DNA of 64,000 nt from Pyrinomonadaceae bacterium (GCA_014380365.1 JACMJZ010000012.1:465559-529558), one strand, 5' to 3'; positions 51,769 to 60,721 are shown, counted from the stretch's first letter. Notes: a model not told the origin generated them from the sequence alone. Made by a program: numbers and translations.

Positions 51769-52512
51769 ATGAACTTGAACAGCCAAGCGTTGATCGAATC
51801 AAGGCGGTTTAACCTGACTGGTCGAGTGGATGCGGGCCCAATGGCAAAGTTGCAGATAGAAACACTCGATCCCATCCGCGTTCTAGTTGTGGGTGAGCAC
51901 AAATTGACTCGCGCCGGCATCCGATTGCTGCTCGAAAGGCTCTCCGGCGTAGAAGTAATTGCGGAAGCCAGCGACTGTCTGGAAGCTCTTAGTCTGGTTG
52001 ATAAGCACGCGCCGCAGGTAGTCATCATCGACCTTTCAGTGCCCAACCTAACCGCCTTGCAAGCGATCGAGCAGCTGGCAAAATCGCATCCGGACGTTAA
52101 GGTCATAATTCTGTCGATTTACGCGGACCAGGAGAGCGTGAGGCAAGCCCTGCGCGCGGGCGTTGCGGATTACCTGTTCGACGGTACATCGATCGAAGAA
52201 CTCGAGGTAGCTGTTAGATCTGTTGCTCGGGGCAAGACACTTCTCAGTCCGCAAGTGTCTAAACCGCGCCGCACCGAAAATCGGCGACGGACTGGCGGCC
52301 AGCGCCCAGCCCAAATACTTTCAGCCCGCCAGAAACAGGTCCTGGAGTTAATCGCCCAAGGCAAGAACGCGAAGGAGATTGCGGTCATCCTGAACATCGG
52401 TTTGAAAACAGTGGAGACACATCGTGCGCAGTTAATGGAGCGCCTCGATACCCATGAAGTGGCGGGACTCGTTCGTTATGCGATTAAGATAGGCTTGGCG
52501 AAAATCGATTAG
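51769..52512 (+). CDS. LuxR-type regulator with degenerate receiver domain
   Basis: A 247-residue protein in NarL/LuxR order. The receiver (~35-155) keeps the fold and the phospho-acceptor Asp (QVVIIDLSVPNLTALQAIEQ), but the acidic pair that binds Mg2+ is GE instead of DD (VLVVGEHKLTRAGIRLLLER) and the conserved Lys is Asp (VADYLFDGTSIEELE). The C-terminal HTH is intact (LSARQKQVLELIAQGKNAKE, IAVILNIGLKTVETHRAQLM). Phosphorylation in the usual way is therefore doubtful. The first ~33 residues are extra; a start at the ATG encoding MAKLQIETLD (51841) is an alternative. Confidence 0.88.
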   Translation: MNLNSQALIESRRFNLTGRVDAGPMAKLQIETLDPIRVLVVGEHKLTRAGIRLLLERLSGVEVIAEASDCLEALSLVDKHAPQVVIIDLSVPNLTALQAIEQLAKSHPDVKVIILSIYADQESVRQALRAGVADYLFDGTSIEELEVAVRSVARGKTLLSPQVSKPRRTENRRRTGGQRPAQILSARQKQVLELIAQGKNAKEIAVILNIGLKTVETHRAQLMERLDTHEVAGLVRYAIKIGLAKID

Positions 52513-52525
52513 GCAGGCGGCTTTC

Positions 52526-53689
52526 TTAGGTGCCTCGGGAGTCGTTGCGGAACGTTTTGTTGCCGTGTGCTAAGGAGTCGAGACCCAGAAAAACCCGCAC
52601 GCGTTCCAACTCTGCTTCGAGTTCGCGTTTGAACGCACGATCGCGCGGCTGAGATTCGACATAGCCAAGCTCCGATCTAAGCTCACCGTCCTTCGCTGAG
52701 AGGTTGGCCCAACCAATCACGCCATCGCGCCAAAGCAACGGCAATGCGTAATAGCCGAGCTTGCGCTTAGCCGAGGGTGTGTATGCCTCAAGGCGATAGG
52801 CCCATCCCCACAACAGTTCGAAGCGTGCTCGGTCGTGCACCAGAGGATCAAACGGCGCCAGCAGACGCACCCTATCCTGCGTCGCGCCGCGCAACGCATT
52901 TTCCTTTCCCCAATACCAATCCACACCTTCAACTCGCACCTGCGAGAGCCGCTCCTTCGCCCGCTGCAGTGCGCTCGTCAACTCCTGGCGCCACTGTGGC
53001 GCCGCATACCGCAGTCGCCGCACGTAGTAGGCCAGGCTCGCGCTCGGAAGAGGCGCATAAAGGCGAACGACTGTGTCGACAAGTGAATCGAGCCGGCTGC
53101 TGGTAGCAAAGGCATCCTTGCCTGCACTTGTCGGCAACCCCCATGTCCGCGCGCTATATATTCGGATTCCCTTCTCTCTCCGCGCCACACGCAACAGTCC
53201 GCGGTAGTGCATAGCCTCCAACAGACGCGTCGTGGCGTTTGAGGAGCCGCCCCAATAGTTCAGCACCTTGCCGTGCGCGAAATGTTGATCTACTTCACGC
53301 GGATGCACCGCGCCGCGTTCGCGTACAAACTCGAGCAAAAGCTGTTCACGCCTTCTCTGCTTGCCTTGGGTGGACTTCCGCGCCATACCGTCGCTAACAA
53401 ATGTCGACTCCAGACGCGGATGCATCAGGGCTTGTAAGGCTTGCGTGACGAAGCCGTAGTTGACGAAGACGTCCTCGTCGATTTCGAGTGCAGCGTAGCG
53501 GCGTTCGAGATCACCGGCACGGTAATTCTTAACGCGATGACGAAGTATTAGGTCCTGAGCGCGCGCCGGCGCGCGTATCGGATCAGCCTGCAGAAACCCC
53601 ATTCTGTGGAGGGCGCGTTTGAGTGTCGTGGGCGTGGAGAAGTTGCGGGCGACAGCGTACCGTCGCAGATCGTCGAGAGTAGTTGGCAT
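52526..53689 (-). CDS. YcaQ-like winged-helix DNA glycosylase family protein
   Basis: A 387-residue member of the HTH_42/YcaQ family. E. coli YcaQ (AlkX) unhooks interstrand DNA crosslinks. Hallmarks: LKRALHRMGFLQADPIRAPA with the catalytic QxD segment, RAQDLILRHRVKNYRAGDLE, DVFVNYGFVTQALQALMHPR, LLEFVRERGAVHPREVDQHF and, near the end, RVRLLAPFDPLVHDRARFEL followed by KRKLGYYALPLLWRDGVIGW. No other repair genes lie nearby. It converges with the degenerate-receiver gene, 13 bases apart. Confidence 0.87.
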   Translation of the reverse strand: MPTTLDDLRRYAVARNFSTPTTLKRALHRMGFLQADPIRAPARAQDLILRHRVKNYRAGDLERRYAALEIDEDVFVNYGFVTQALQALMHPRLESTFVSDGMARKSTQGKQRRREQLLLEFVRERGAVHPREVDQHFAHGKVLNYWGGSSNATTRLLEAMHYRGLLRVARREKGIRIYSARTWGLPTSAGKDAFATSSRLDSLVDTVVRLYAPLPSASLAYYVRRLRYAAPQWRQELTSALQRAKERLSQVRVEGVDWYWGKENALRGATQDRVRLLAPFDPLVHDRARFELLWGWAYRLEAYTPSAKRKLGYYALPLLWRDGVIGWANLSAKDGELRSELGYVESQPRDRAFKRELEAELERVRVFLGLDSLAHGNKTFRNDSRGT

Positions 53690-53722
53690 GGGACAGTGTA
53701 CTGGCCGTTGAGAAAATAGCGA

Positions 53723-54033
53723 TCATCGCGGCATGCGGGGGTATTGAATACTACCTTTAGGTTGCAGCTGCCCAAACACGCAAGCCAAAGCTTGTACTCT
53801 ATGCACCTGAAATGCACCGACCTGTTCCGATTGCAGTTCGGGCAAAACTTTGTCGACCCAAAACGCGCGCGCCTCATCAACTGAGAAGGGGGTAAAGAAG
53901 CTTACGCCCGCTCCACCGTGTACCACCGCGTGCAACACCTCAGCCAGCATGTCCAGTTCGTCATCGACGCCTGCGGTGTCTAAACGCACTCCTCAACCGT
54001 AATGCCTTCCGGCGAATTCGTTGAATCTATCAT
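53723..54033 (-). pseudogene. Truncated, frameshifted GNAT acetyltransferase fragment
   Basis: The reading frame from 53989 gives RLDTAGVDDELDMLAEVLHA and VVHGGAGVSFFTPFSVDEAR then FWVDKVLPELQSE, the N-terminal part of a GNAT acetyltransferase. The probable true start (ATG 54033, giving MIDSTNSPEGITVEE) is in another frame, with a one-base shift near 53988. After ELQSEQVG the homology ends where a dispersed repeat begins (caagccaaagcttgtactct on the + strand, about 53781-53802). So the gene has lost its acetyl-CoA-binding part. Confidence 0.65.
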
Positions 54034-54264
54034 GTTAATGTGACCCGTCTCTGTCGCGCTCGATTCTAGCACCGGGCTGGTGTGGCTCATGATGGATTCT
54101 CCCGCGATACCGTTTCGCGGTGCAGCCTGGTTGGCGTTGATTATGTTCAGAATTCCGCGCATTCGGGTTATTCTTGGTCCGGCTGGGGGCACTCCTCTTT
54201 TTCTGTCAGACCCAGCCTTCGGATTGACTATCAAATCAATTCTGACGATTCGATTAGATTTCCT

Positions 54265-54900
54265 ATGGGCAAACTGTTCCTCCTCCTTCTTCTCGTTGCC
54301 GCTTTCGCGTCGAACGGTGCTGCTCAGTCCGGAAGAAGAATCGCGACCCCGAGGTCCGTGCCAGCCGCGCCCATTCAACCCCCATTGAATCCGGAGCCCG
54401 AACCTGCCCCGGTCAAAGCTCGAGCGCCGCTGCTTTTCCTGTCGGAAAGTTTCCGCCAGCGAAAAATTAACATGCTCGACGGTGGCAGCTTCCGCCTCGC
54501 AGACTTCCCCGGTAAAGTCGTTGTAATAAACCTCTGGGCGTCCTGGTGCGGGCCGTGCCGTCGCGAAGTTCCGGAGTATGAAAAAGTCCGTCAGGCTTAC
54601 GCGGGGCGCAACGTGGAGTTTATAGGATTGACGACGGAAGACCCGCGGACTTCCGCTGGCCGTGTCAGGAAATTTTTACGCAAGACCAATTTTAGTTTCC
54701 GCCTGGGCTGGGCAGATGGTGAGACTGCGCACACGTTGATGAACGGCGAAGAGGCAATTCCTCAGACGTTGGTGATCGACGCCGGCGGGCGCGTCGTCGA
54801 CCGCTGGAGCGGCTACATACCTCACCATAGCGGAGACAAGTTAACGGCGGCAATTAATCAGGCGCTCGAGACTGTGACAAGTGCGGGGTGCGCACTTTGA
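54265..54900 (+). CDS. Secreted TlpA/ResA-type thioredoxin
   Basis: A 211-residue thioredoxin-fold protein exported by a signal peptide (LFLLLLLVAAFASNGAAQS), then a Pro-rich linker (PIQPPLNPEPEPAPV) and a TlpA-like domain with INMLDGGSFRLADFPGKVVV, the redox motif NLWASWCGPCRREVPEYEKV and the cis-Pro segment EEAIPQTLVIDAGGRVVDRW. It reduces disulfides in the periplasm, commonly in cytochrome c or cell-wall processes. ATG 54265 gives a proper signal peptide. It is the first of three close genes (34 bases to the next). Confidence 0.88.
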   Translation: MGKLFLLLLLVAAFASNGAAQSGRRIATPRSVPAAPIQPPLNPEPEPAPVKARAPLLFLSESFRQRKINMLDGGSFRLADFPGKVVVINLWASWCGPCRREVPEYEKVRQAYAGRNVEFIGLTTEDPRTSAGRVRKFLRKTNFSFRLGWADGETAHTLMNGEEAIPQTLVIDAGGRVVDRWSGYIPHHSGDKLTAAINQALETVTSAGCAL

Positions 54901-54934
54901 GTCTCTGGTTCGGGCCTTCCACGTAGGAGTCTTC

Positions 54935-56398
54935 ATGAAAAGGCAGCTTACCATTGTCGTTCTCGCGCTGGCCGCAACGGTTACGCTCGCCCAGGATCCA
55001 AACTTTGACGGACGCAGAGGCGGAGGGTCGGTTCAGTTCCCTCGCCACGAACCGTCATCCTCAGGCCGTGACTCGCAAAGAACAAACAACTCAGAACGTT
55101 ACGACACTTACGCCATCGCTGAACCTGCAAACCCCCTGCCGGGTCTGGCCAATCAATACCGCTCGCTCCGCGGCTGGTTCAGGTCCGATGTGTTTCCCGA
55201 CGCCCCTTCAGTGGTTGAACCAACCAACATTTCCGAGCTATTCCGGGCGCTTGTTTACCTGAAAGATTTTGCGGATGGCAGGCTGCGCAACCTTCGCAGC
55301 AGGAAGAACGAATTGGACGAACGCCATCGAAATCTGCAGGCGCAGATTGCGAACAATAGCGACGTAGGCGCGTCGCTCTATCGCGAAGCTTCCTTGATCG
55401 AAGGCGAGGTTCAGGGGTTGTATCGTCAGACGCGTGAGACCGAAGAACGGCTTGCCTCTCAAAACTCGCTGCTGAACCAATTGACCGCGATCACGAAACA
55501 GTTGAGTGATGAGGTGGTGTCGGCAAAAGACGATATGTTTGCGGTGCTCTTTGATGCGGCCCGCCGCGGGAAATTGCTCTCCCCATCGAACTACCGCGCG
55601 CTACCAAAACCCCTGAGTCCGGTTTATAGCCAAAACGGCATGCAAAGTCAGGCCACTGCCATCAACCCGATCACGGTAACTCCTATTTACCCGACGGCGT
55701 CACTGGTGGCCGCTCAGGCAGTGAGAGCCATGCCGGTGATCGTCCCGCTCCGGGCCCAACCGATTCGCGTCACGCCAGTCAGCGAAGGCGAAGTGCAGCA
55801 AAAGCTGAACGAGATAAACAACTCGCTGCCGTTAATTAATCAGGCCTATCAAGACGTCAACGAAGCCTTCCGCCGCGTCAATCAGTTGGAACAGTCGGCG
55901 AGCGCCAGCGAGTATTCCGTGCGGCAGTCGCGAGAGCGGCTGGAATCCTTACGCTCCCAGAATAGTAATGCGGCCAGCGCCTTGAGTTCAGCGAGGGCGA
56001 AACTTGCCGACGCCACCGCCGCGTATCAAAGCCAACGAGAGAACCTGCCGGTCCAACTTTTCGAACATGCGGTCGTGGAGTATTACAGCGACAAGGTAAA
56101 GAAGTTCATTACGACAAACTTCCCCGACGTCCAAGTAGTCGAGGAAGCAAAGACAGTAAACACAGAAATGCTCGGTCGCTTTGCGAAAGTCATGAGTAAC
56201 GTGGTTGAGCTGGGAGCGGACACGCTTAAGGTCATCGAGCGGGTGCCGGGAGCGTTAGCTGACAGCGTCGAGGACCCTGCGGCACTTCAAACCGCACTCG
56301 ACGATGTTGTCGACCGCTTCAACGTCAACTTGTTTAGTGACATGACCGGTGTTCCCAAGCCACTGGTCAAATACTTCCAGAAACGCAAAATCCCATGA
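54935..56398 (+). CDS. Secreted coiled-coil protein, unknown
   Basis: A 487-residue protein with a signal peptide (LTIVVLALAATVTLAQDP). The mature chain has two long coiled-coil regions: about 115-200 (LRNLRSRKNELDERHRNLQA, LYRQTRETEERLASQNSLLN) and about 300-380 (LNEINNSLPLINQAYQDVNE, SVRQSRERLESLRSQNSNAA). They are separated by a Val/Pro/Ile-rich linker (PITVTPIYPTASLVAAQAVR). A C-terminal helical domain ends it. ATG 54935 with GTAGGAG upstream. No family is recognised; it resembles a structural or adaptor protein of the periplasm. It overlaps the next gene by four bases. Confidence 0.65.
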   Translation: MKRQLTIVVLALAATVTLAQDPNFDGRRGGGSVQFPRHEPSSSGRDSQRTNNSERYDTYAIAEPANPLPGLANQYRSLRGWFRSDVFPDAPSVVEPTNISELFRALVYLKDFADGRLRNLRSRKNELDERHRNLQAQIANNSDVGASLYREASLIEGEVQGLYRQTRETEERLASQNSLLNQLTAITKQLSDEVVSAKDDMFAVLFDAARRGKLLSPSNYRALPKPLSPVYSQNGMQSQATAINPITVTPIYPTASLVAAQAVRAMPVIVPLRAQPIRVTPVSEGEVQQKLNEINNSLPLINQAYQDVNEAFRRVNQLEQSASASEYSVRQSRERLESLRSQNSNAASALSSARAKLADATAAYQSQRENLPVQLFEHAVVEYYSDKVKKFITTNFPDVQVVEEAKTVNTEMLGRFAKVMSNVVELGADTLKVIERVPGALADSVEDPAALQTALDDVVDRFNVNLFSDMTGVPKPLVKYFQKRKIP

Positions 56399-56985
56399 GT
56401 CGCCGAACAGCAGTGGTCGTGTTGCTAGTTGGCGGGCTGGCCGCAGCGGGGGGATTTATCTTCTACCGTTCGCGCGCTGTCACTGTCGCACCGCCTGTCG
56501 AGGTTTCGACCCAACCAACCGAGGTTCTTCCCGGTGGCCCAACCCCGTTGCCTGATTCCTTTGAGTCACCGGGACTCGTCAGTCGTCGTGAAGGTCCCTT
56601 GCGAATTTATGTTGCTCTCCCCCGCGAAATCTCGCTCAGCAGACATGGTGAGAACTCCGGACAGCAGGATCAAACGTTGGCCAGCGTTCCCATCGTCGTC
56701 GTCCTGGAAAACGATACTTACAAGAAAGTAGACGCCGCAGGCGATCTGTCGCTTACCGGCGACGCGCTCTTCACCCTCACGATCACACGGGATGCGCCCG
56801 ACGGTCCGGAGGTTTTCAGTCATAGCGAACCGCGAGCTGAAGTGAGCACGTGGCAGCCGGCCGAGCGGAAGACATTCACCGCTTCGTGGCCCGCTGCGAG
56901 CATCAGCCCAGGCGCGTATTTGGTTTCGGTGCGACCCGCTTTCGGAACACGGCAGACGCTGCAAATACGCACGAGTATCAGGTAG
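56395..56985 (+). CDS. Membrane-anchored/secreted hypothetical protein
   Basis: A protein of 196 residues with a short N-terminal membrane helix (TAVVVLLVGGLAAAGGFIFY), a Pro/Thr-rich linker and a C-terminal domain predicted to be all beta (LSRHGENSG..ASVPIVVVLENDTYKK, LSLTGDALFTLTITRDAPDG, TFTASWPAASISPGAYLVSV). It looks Ig-like. The ATG overlaps the preceding stop (ATGA), so it belongs to the TlpA/coiled-coil trio. Function unknown. Confidence 0.6.
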   Translation: MSRRTAVVVLLVGGLAAAGGFIFYRSRAVTVAPPVEVSTQPTEVLPGGPTPLPDSFESPGLVSRREGPLRIYVALPREISLSRHGENSGQQDQTLASVPIVVVLENDTYKKVDAAGDLSLTGDALFTLTITRDAPDGPEVFSHSEPRAEVSTWQPAERKTFTASWPAASISPGAYLVSVRPAFGTRQTLQIRTSIR

Positions 56986-57228
56986 GACGAAGTCAAACCC
57001 TCCTCCCTAGACCCTTGAACAACGCTCGGATTAAGTTGCCGAACTCAGATAGAATCCGCACTCGATTTTCCAAGTTCCGCTTGATTGGCCTTCCCCCTTT
57101 ATGAGGTCGTCTCTTTCTATATCTCCAAACCGCAGCTTCCATCACCTCGTGGCACCGATTGTTGTTCCTGGTGCAAAGCAGACTGTTAGTTTGCTTTTAC
57201 GATGCGGAAGCTCCCGGATTGTCGCCGC

Positions 57229-57396
57229 ATGAAACGCTGCCCGACATGCAATCGCATTGAAAACGACGATGTGGTTGTCTTCGGTCGCGTCGACGGGACG
57301 GTGCTCGTCCGTGACTCTGGCGCGGTCAGCGCTGAGGCGGGTACGGTGAAGTTCGGCCCTACAGCTACCGGAATGAATTTTGAGCGGGATGAATAA
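57229..57396 (+). pseudogene. Truncated zinc-ribbon leader fragment
   Basis: A 55-residue frame begins MKRCPTCNRIENDDVVVFGR then VDGTVLVRDSG. This matches the N-terminal zinc ribbon (MKxCPxCNxxxxDxxxxFCxxDG) that in Acidobacteria normally leads into protein kinase-, cyclase- or TPR-type domains. Here the second-half Cys is Gly (VFGRVDG) and the rest of the protein is absent. It is best read as a relic left by a deletion. Confidence 0.5.
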
Positions 57397-57493
57397 AGAA
57401 CTGCCAGCCCAAAGGAAATAATGGCGCAAGCCAAACCGGCGATGCTAAGCTCTCTGCTACCTAACGCGACTTCCCAGTTTCCAGTAACCTGCC

Positions 57494-59722
57494 ATGAGCA
57501 ACGCCGAGGTTCATTATCGCGCCTGCAATCTCTGTGAAGCGATCTGCGGCATCGAGATCACACTTCGAGATCCGCTCCCTTCAAACGAAAAGACCCAACC
57601 ACATTTGGACATCCGCGGCGACAAAGACGATGTATTCAGTCGCGGGTACATCTGCCCGAAGGCCGTCGCCCTGCAAGACCTTCACTATGATAAAGACCGG
57701 CTCAGACATCCCGTCCGCCGCACACCGCACGGTTGGCAACGCATTGGATGGGACGAAGCTTTTGATGAGGTAGCGCAGAACCTGAAGCGCATTCATGCCG
57801 TCCACGGCAGGAATTCCATCGCCACTTACCTTGGCAATCCCACCGTTCATAACTATGGCGCGCTGCTATTCGCCCCCGGCTTTATCCGTAGCCTGCATAC
57901 GCGAAACAGGTTTTCCGCAACCTCTGTTGACCAACTGGCGCATCATCTGGCCGGTTACCTCATGTTTGGCCACCAACTCCTCCTCCCCGTCCCTGATCTC
58001 GATCGCACAAACTTCTTCCTGATCCTCGGGGCGAATCCGGCGGTCTCGAATGGCAGCATGATGACTGCTCCCGGTATGAGTCGAAGGTTGCAGGAGATTC
58101 GGCGGCGCGGCGGCAAAGTGATACTCATCGATCCGCGCTTCACGGAAACTGCCCGCCTGGCCGACCGGCATTTGTTTATAAAACCCGGCACCGACGTGTT
58201 ATTGCTGCTGGCGCTGCTACACGTTGTTTTTGACGAAGGGCTAACCCGCCTCGGGCCCCTCGCTCCATTCACTAAAGGTGTGGAAACAATCGGCAGTCTG
58301 GTGGCCGAATTTGCTCCGGACAAAGTTGCATCAATTACCGGAATTGACTCCGATCAAATACGCGTCCTCGCGAGAGAGTTTGCTTCCGCTCAATCTGCTG
58401 TCTGTTACGGAAGAATTGGGGTCAGCACACAGGAGTTCGGAGGCGTCTGTCAGTGGTTGATTACTGTTTTGAACATCGTCACAGGGAATCTGGATCGCCC
58501 GGGTGGGGCAATGTTTACTCTCCCGGCGTTTGATCCCATCACAGCGCCAGAGTCTTTGGCGCCGCGAGGTAGCTTTGCCCGCTGGCATAGCCGGGTGCGA
58601 GGGTTACCTGAATTTGCCGGAGAGCTTCCGGTAGTCACGCTGGCCGAAGAGATTTTGACCGAAGGTGCGGGCCAGATCAAAGCGCTGGTAACTTCCGCCG
58701 GGAACCCCGTGCTCTCGACGCCCAACGGACGTGAGTTGGATCGAGCGCTCGCCGGGTTGGAGTTCATGGTTTCAATAGATCCCTACATCAATGAGACGAC
58801 GCGGCACGCGCACATTATCCTGCCGCCGAGCACATCGCTCGAGCGTTCCCACTACGACATCGCCTTTCATATCCTTGCAGTCCGTAACACGACGAAGTTT
58901 TCGCCTGCTTTATTTCAACCAGACGCAGAGGCGCGACACGACTGGGAGATCTTTGTCGAGTTGCAAACACGCCTGGAGCACGAGGGCCAATTCGGCAATC
59001 TCGTTGGGCGCGCGAAGCGGAAGTTCGTCAAACGATTCTTCGGGCCGGAAAGAATTCTTGACCTGGGTTTACGCTTCGGATCCTACGGCGCCTTTGGTAA
59101 GTGGCACGGGCATCCTGCCCGTGAAATCACGCGCAAGATGCGCGTGCCACATTTGACTTTGAGAAAGCTCAAAGCAGCTCCTCACGGAATCGATCTTGGC
59201 CCGCTCAGCTCCTGCTTACCTGGTCGTCTGCGTACTGCTGACAAGCACATTGAGTTAGCGCCGGAAGTGCTGGTGCAAGATGTCGAACGCGTGAAGGCAA
59301 AATTTGATAATTCTTCTCTTTCCTCCAACGGTCATCTTCTATTGATTGGCCGACGTCAGCTTCGTAGTAACAACTCCTGGATGCACAACAGTGAACGATT
59401 ACTGAGAGGCAAGCCTCAATGCACCATCCTCATGCACCCGACCGATGCTGCCCGCCGAGATCTGAAAGCGGGTCAAACGGTCTCAGTGCGATCAAATGTT
59501 GGAAGTGTCGTCGTGCCGATCGAGATTACCGACGAAATGATGCCTGGGGTGGTAAGTATTCCGCACGGTTGGGGACATGATCGGCTGGGAGTTCAATTAG
59601 ATGTGGCCCAACAACACGCCGGCGAGAGCATCAACGATGTAATGGATAATCAAAAGATCGACGCTCTTTGCGGAACCGCAGCCTTCAACGGCACCTGGGT
59701 AGTGGTCGACGCAACTTCGTAA
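57494..59722 (+). CDS. Molybdopterin-dependent oxidoreductase with [4Fe-4S] cluster
   Basis: A 742-residue DMSO-reductase-family enzyme with a bis-MGD cofactor. The N-terminal cluster motif is YRACNLCEAICGIEI ... GYICPKAVAL. Next come the conserved WDEAFDEVA segment, ILGANPAVSNGSMMTAPGMS, KVILIDPRFTETARLADRHL, ITVLNIVTGNLDRPGGAMFT and HIILPPSTSLERSHYDIAFH; the C-terminal cap has VSRSNVGSVVVPIEI-like and VSIPHGWGHDRLG motifs. There is no Tat signal, so it is probably cytoplasmic, like formate-dehydrogenase- or nitrate-reductase-type proteins; substrate unknown. Residues ~536-552 are encoded by an inserted palindromic repeat. Confidence 0.9.
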   Translation: MSNAEVHYRACNLCEAICGIEITLRDPLPSNEKTQPHLDIRGDKDDVFSRGYICPKAVALQDLHYDKDRLRHPVRRTPHGWQRIGWDEAFDEVAQNLKRIHAVHGRNSIATYLGNPTVHNYGALLFAPGFIRSLHTRNRFSATSVDQLAHHLAGYLMFGHQLLLPVPDLDRTNFFLILGANPAVSNGSMMTAPGMSRRLQEIRRRGGKVILIDPRFTETARLADRHLFIKPGTDVLLLLALLHVVFDEGLTRLGPLAPFTKGVETIGSLVAEFAPDKVASITGIDSDQIRVLAREFASAQSAVCYGRIGVSTQEFGGVCQWLITVLNIVTGNLDRPGGAMFTLPAFDPITAPESLAPRGSFARWHSRVRGLPEFAGELPVVTLAEEILTEGAGQIKALVTSAGNPVLSTPNGRELDRALAGLEFMVSIDPYINETTRHAHIILPPSTSLERSHYDIAFHILAVRNTTKFSPALFQPDAEARHDWEIFVELQTRLEHEGQFGNLVGRAKRKFVKRFFGPERILDLGLRFGSYGAFGKWHGHPAREITRKMRVPHLTLRKLKAAPHGIDLGPLSSCLPGRLRTADKHIELAPEVLVQDVERVKAKFDNSSLSSNGHLLLIGRRQLRSNNSWMHNSERLLRGKPQCTILMHPTDAARRDLKAGQTVSVRSNVGSVVVPIEITDEMMPGVVSIPHGWGHDRLGVQLDVAQQHAGESINDVMDNQKIDALCGTAAFNGTWVVVDATS
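59101..59150. repeat. Cruciform repeat (gtggcacgggcatcc) inserted in frame in a coding region
   Basis: This 50-bp copy has complementary ends gtggcacg/cgtgccac with inner hairpins cacgggcatcctgcccgtg and cacgcgcaagatgcgcgtg. It is the same family as the 62-bp intergenic copy at 6516-6577, and encodes WHGHPAREITRKMRVPH within the molybdopterin oxidoreductase without breaking the frame. Confidence 0.85.
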
Positions 59723-59725
59723 TCA

Positions 59726-59822
59726 CACTGAAAGCGTTCGCGAATTCCAGCCCAGGGTTGCAATTCAGCAACCCTGGGATAAGCGATTTGATTTTACGGA
59801 AGACGCAACTCTGAGTTGGCCG
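59726..59822. repeat. aacgctgaaagcgtt/cagcccagggttg REP, variant copy
   Basis: actgaaagcgttcgcgaatt, then cagcccagggttg...caaccctggg, and a piece of gacgcaactct. It is the same family as the elements around the transposase at 62811-64000, and separates the oxidoreductase and beta-lactamase genes. Confidence 0.8.
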
Positions 59823-59827
59823 CCATG

Positions 59828-60721
59828 CTATGGCCGCGGCGCGGTTGTTTGTTTCGCCAGTTCCCTTCGGAATGCTTGCTCTCTCTCGGCGACATACTTC
59901 GCGTAACCTTTCGGATCGATGAAAGCTGCGACACCGCGTCTCGTTCGCTGGGAATATTTTGGTTCAAGGCCAAAGTAACTCCCATGCGCGCCGAGAAAGA
60001 TATCGCAGTGCAGCCCTTTTAGGACGCGGAACGTCCGTTCATAATCAGCCGCGATGCCTGGATACGTGGAGTTGTTGACCAGCTTGTAGCCGGGGTTGAC
60101 GTTCGGACTACCAATGATCACCACGTTGTAAGTTTTCGCATTCTCCTGCACCTTCATGGTCCACGTCGTACAGCCCTTCGTATGTCCGGGAGTAAGATGC
60201 GCGACCAATACGGTCCCTCCCAACTTCACCTCTTCACCATCACGCAGCATTTGGTCCACCTTTGTAGCCGGATAGTGCGTTGATGAGTCGTTGCCATAGT
60301 GAAAGTCGTTCTTGCCACCTGATTCTACAGCTGCCACGTCCGCATCCATCACCAGATACTTTGCGCCGGTCAGCCGTTTGAGGGTGGCACTGCCGGCGTT
60401 GTGATCCCAGTGCGCATGACTAATCAGGAGTATCTTGATATCGCTAAACTTGAAGCCGAGTTTCTCCACGCTGGCCTGAAGCAGCGGGACACTCTCCTCG
60501 AGATCGCTGTTGATGAGAATATGGCCCTCCGGCGTGGTGATCAGATAGCTCGCCAGCCCTTTGCTACCCACGTAATAGAGATTGCCTGCGATCTTGAATG
60601 GAGGAAACGGCTCAGTCCAATCATTGGTCTGCGCATAAGGGCTGCCGTAGAAGCCGAGGCCGATGCTGGCAGTCAGCGCGCCCACTAAAAGAATCCAGAG
60701 TTTGAATCGGTTGCGTGTCAT
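59828..60721 (-). CDS. Subclass B3-type metallo-beta-lactamase
   Basis: A 297-residue exported MBL-fold hydrolase. A signal peptide (LWILLVGALTASIGLGFYGS) precedes DWTEPFPPFKIAGNLYYVGS, as in B3 enzymes. Metal ligands: ISHAHWDHNAGSATL (HxHxDH), HLTPGHTKGCTTWTM (third His) and FLGAHGSYFGLEPKY (fourth His). The layout and the TPGHTKGCTTW segment are those of subclass B3, which hydrolyse beta-lactams including carbapenems; substrate range here is untested. ATG 60721 has aaggagg 11 bases upstream, preferred over an in-frame TTG nine bases before it. Confidence 0.9.
   Translation of the reverse strand: MTRNRFKLWILLVGALTASIGLGFYGSPYAQTNDWTEPFPPFKIAGNLYYVGSKGLASYLITTPEGHILINSDLEESVPLLQASVEKLGFKFSDIKILLISHAHWDHNAGSATLKRLTGAKYLVMDADVAAVESGGKNDFHYGNDSSTHYPATKVDQMLRDGEEVKLGGTVLVAHLTPGHTKGCTTWTMKVQENAKTYNVVIIGSPNVNPGYKLVNNSTYPGIAADYERTFRVLKGLHCDIFLGAHGSYFGLEPKYSQRTRRGVAAFIDPKGYAKYVAEREQAFRRELAKQTTAPRP

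Noticed and set aside
53980..54378. Minus-strand frame opposite the thioredoxin gene as a full gene
   Set aside because: Only its last ~17 codons look like the start of the broken acetyltransferase; the rest is unrelated and overlaps the thioredoxin gene start.
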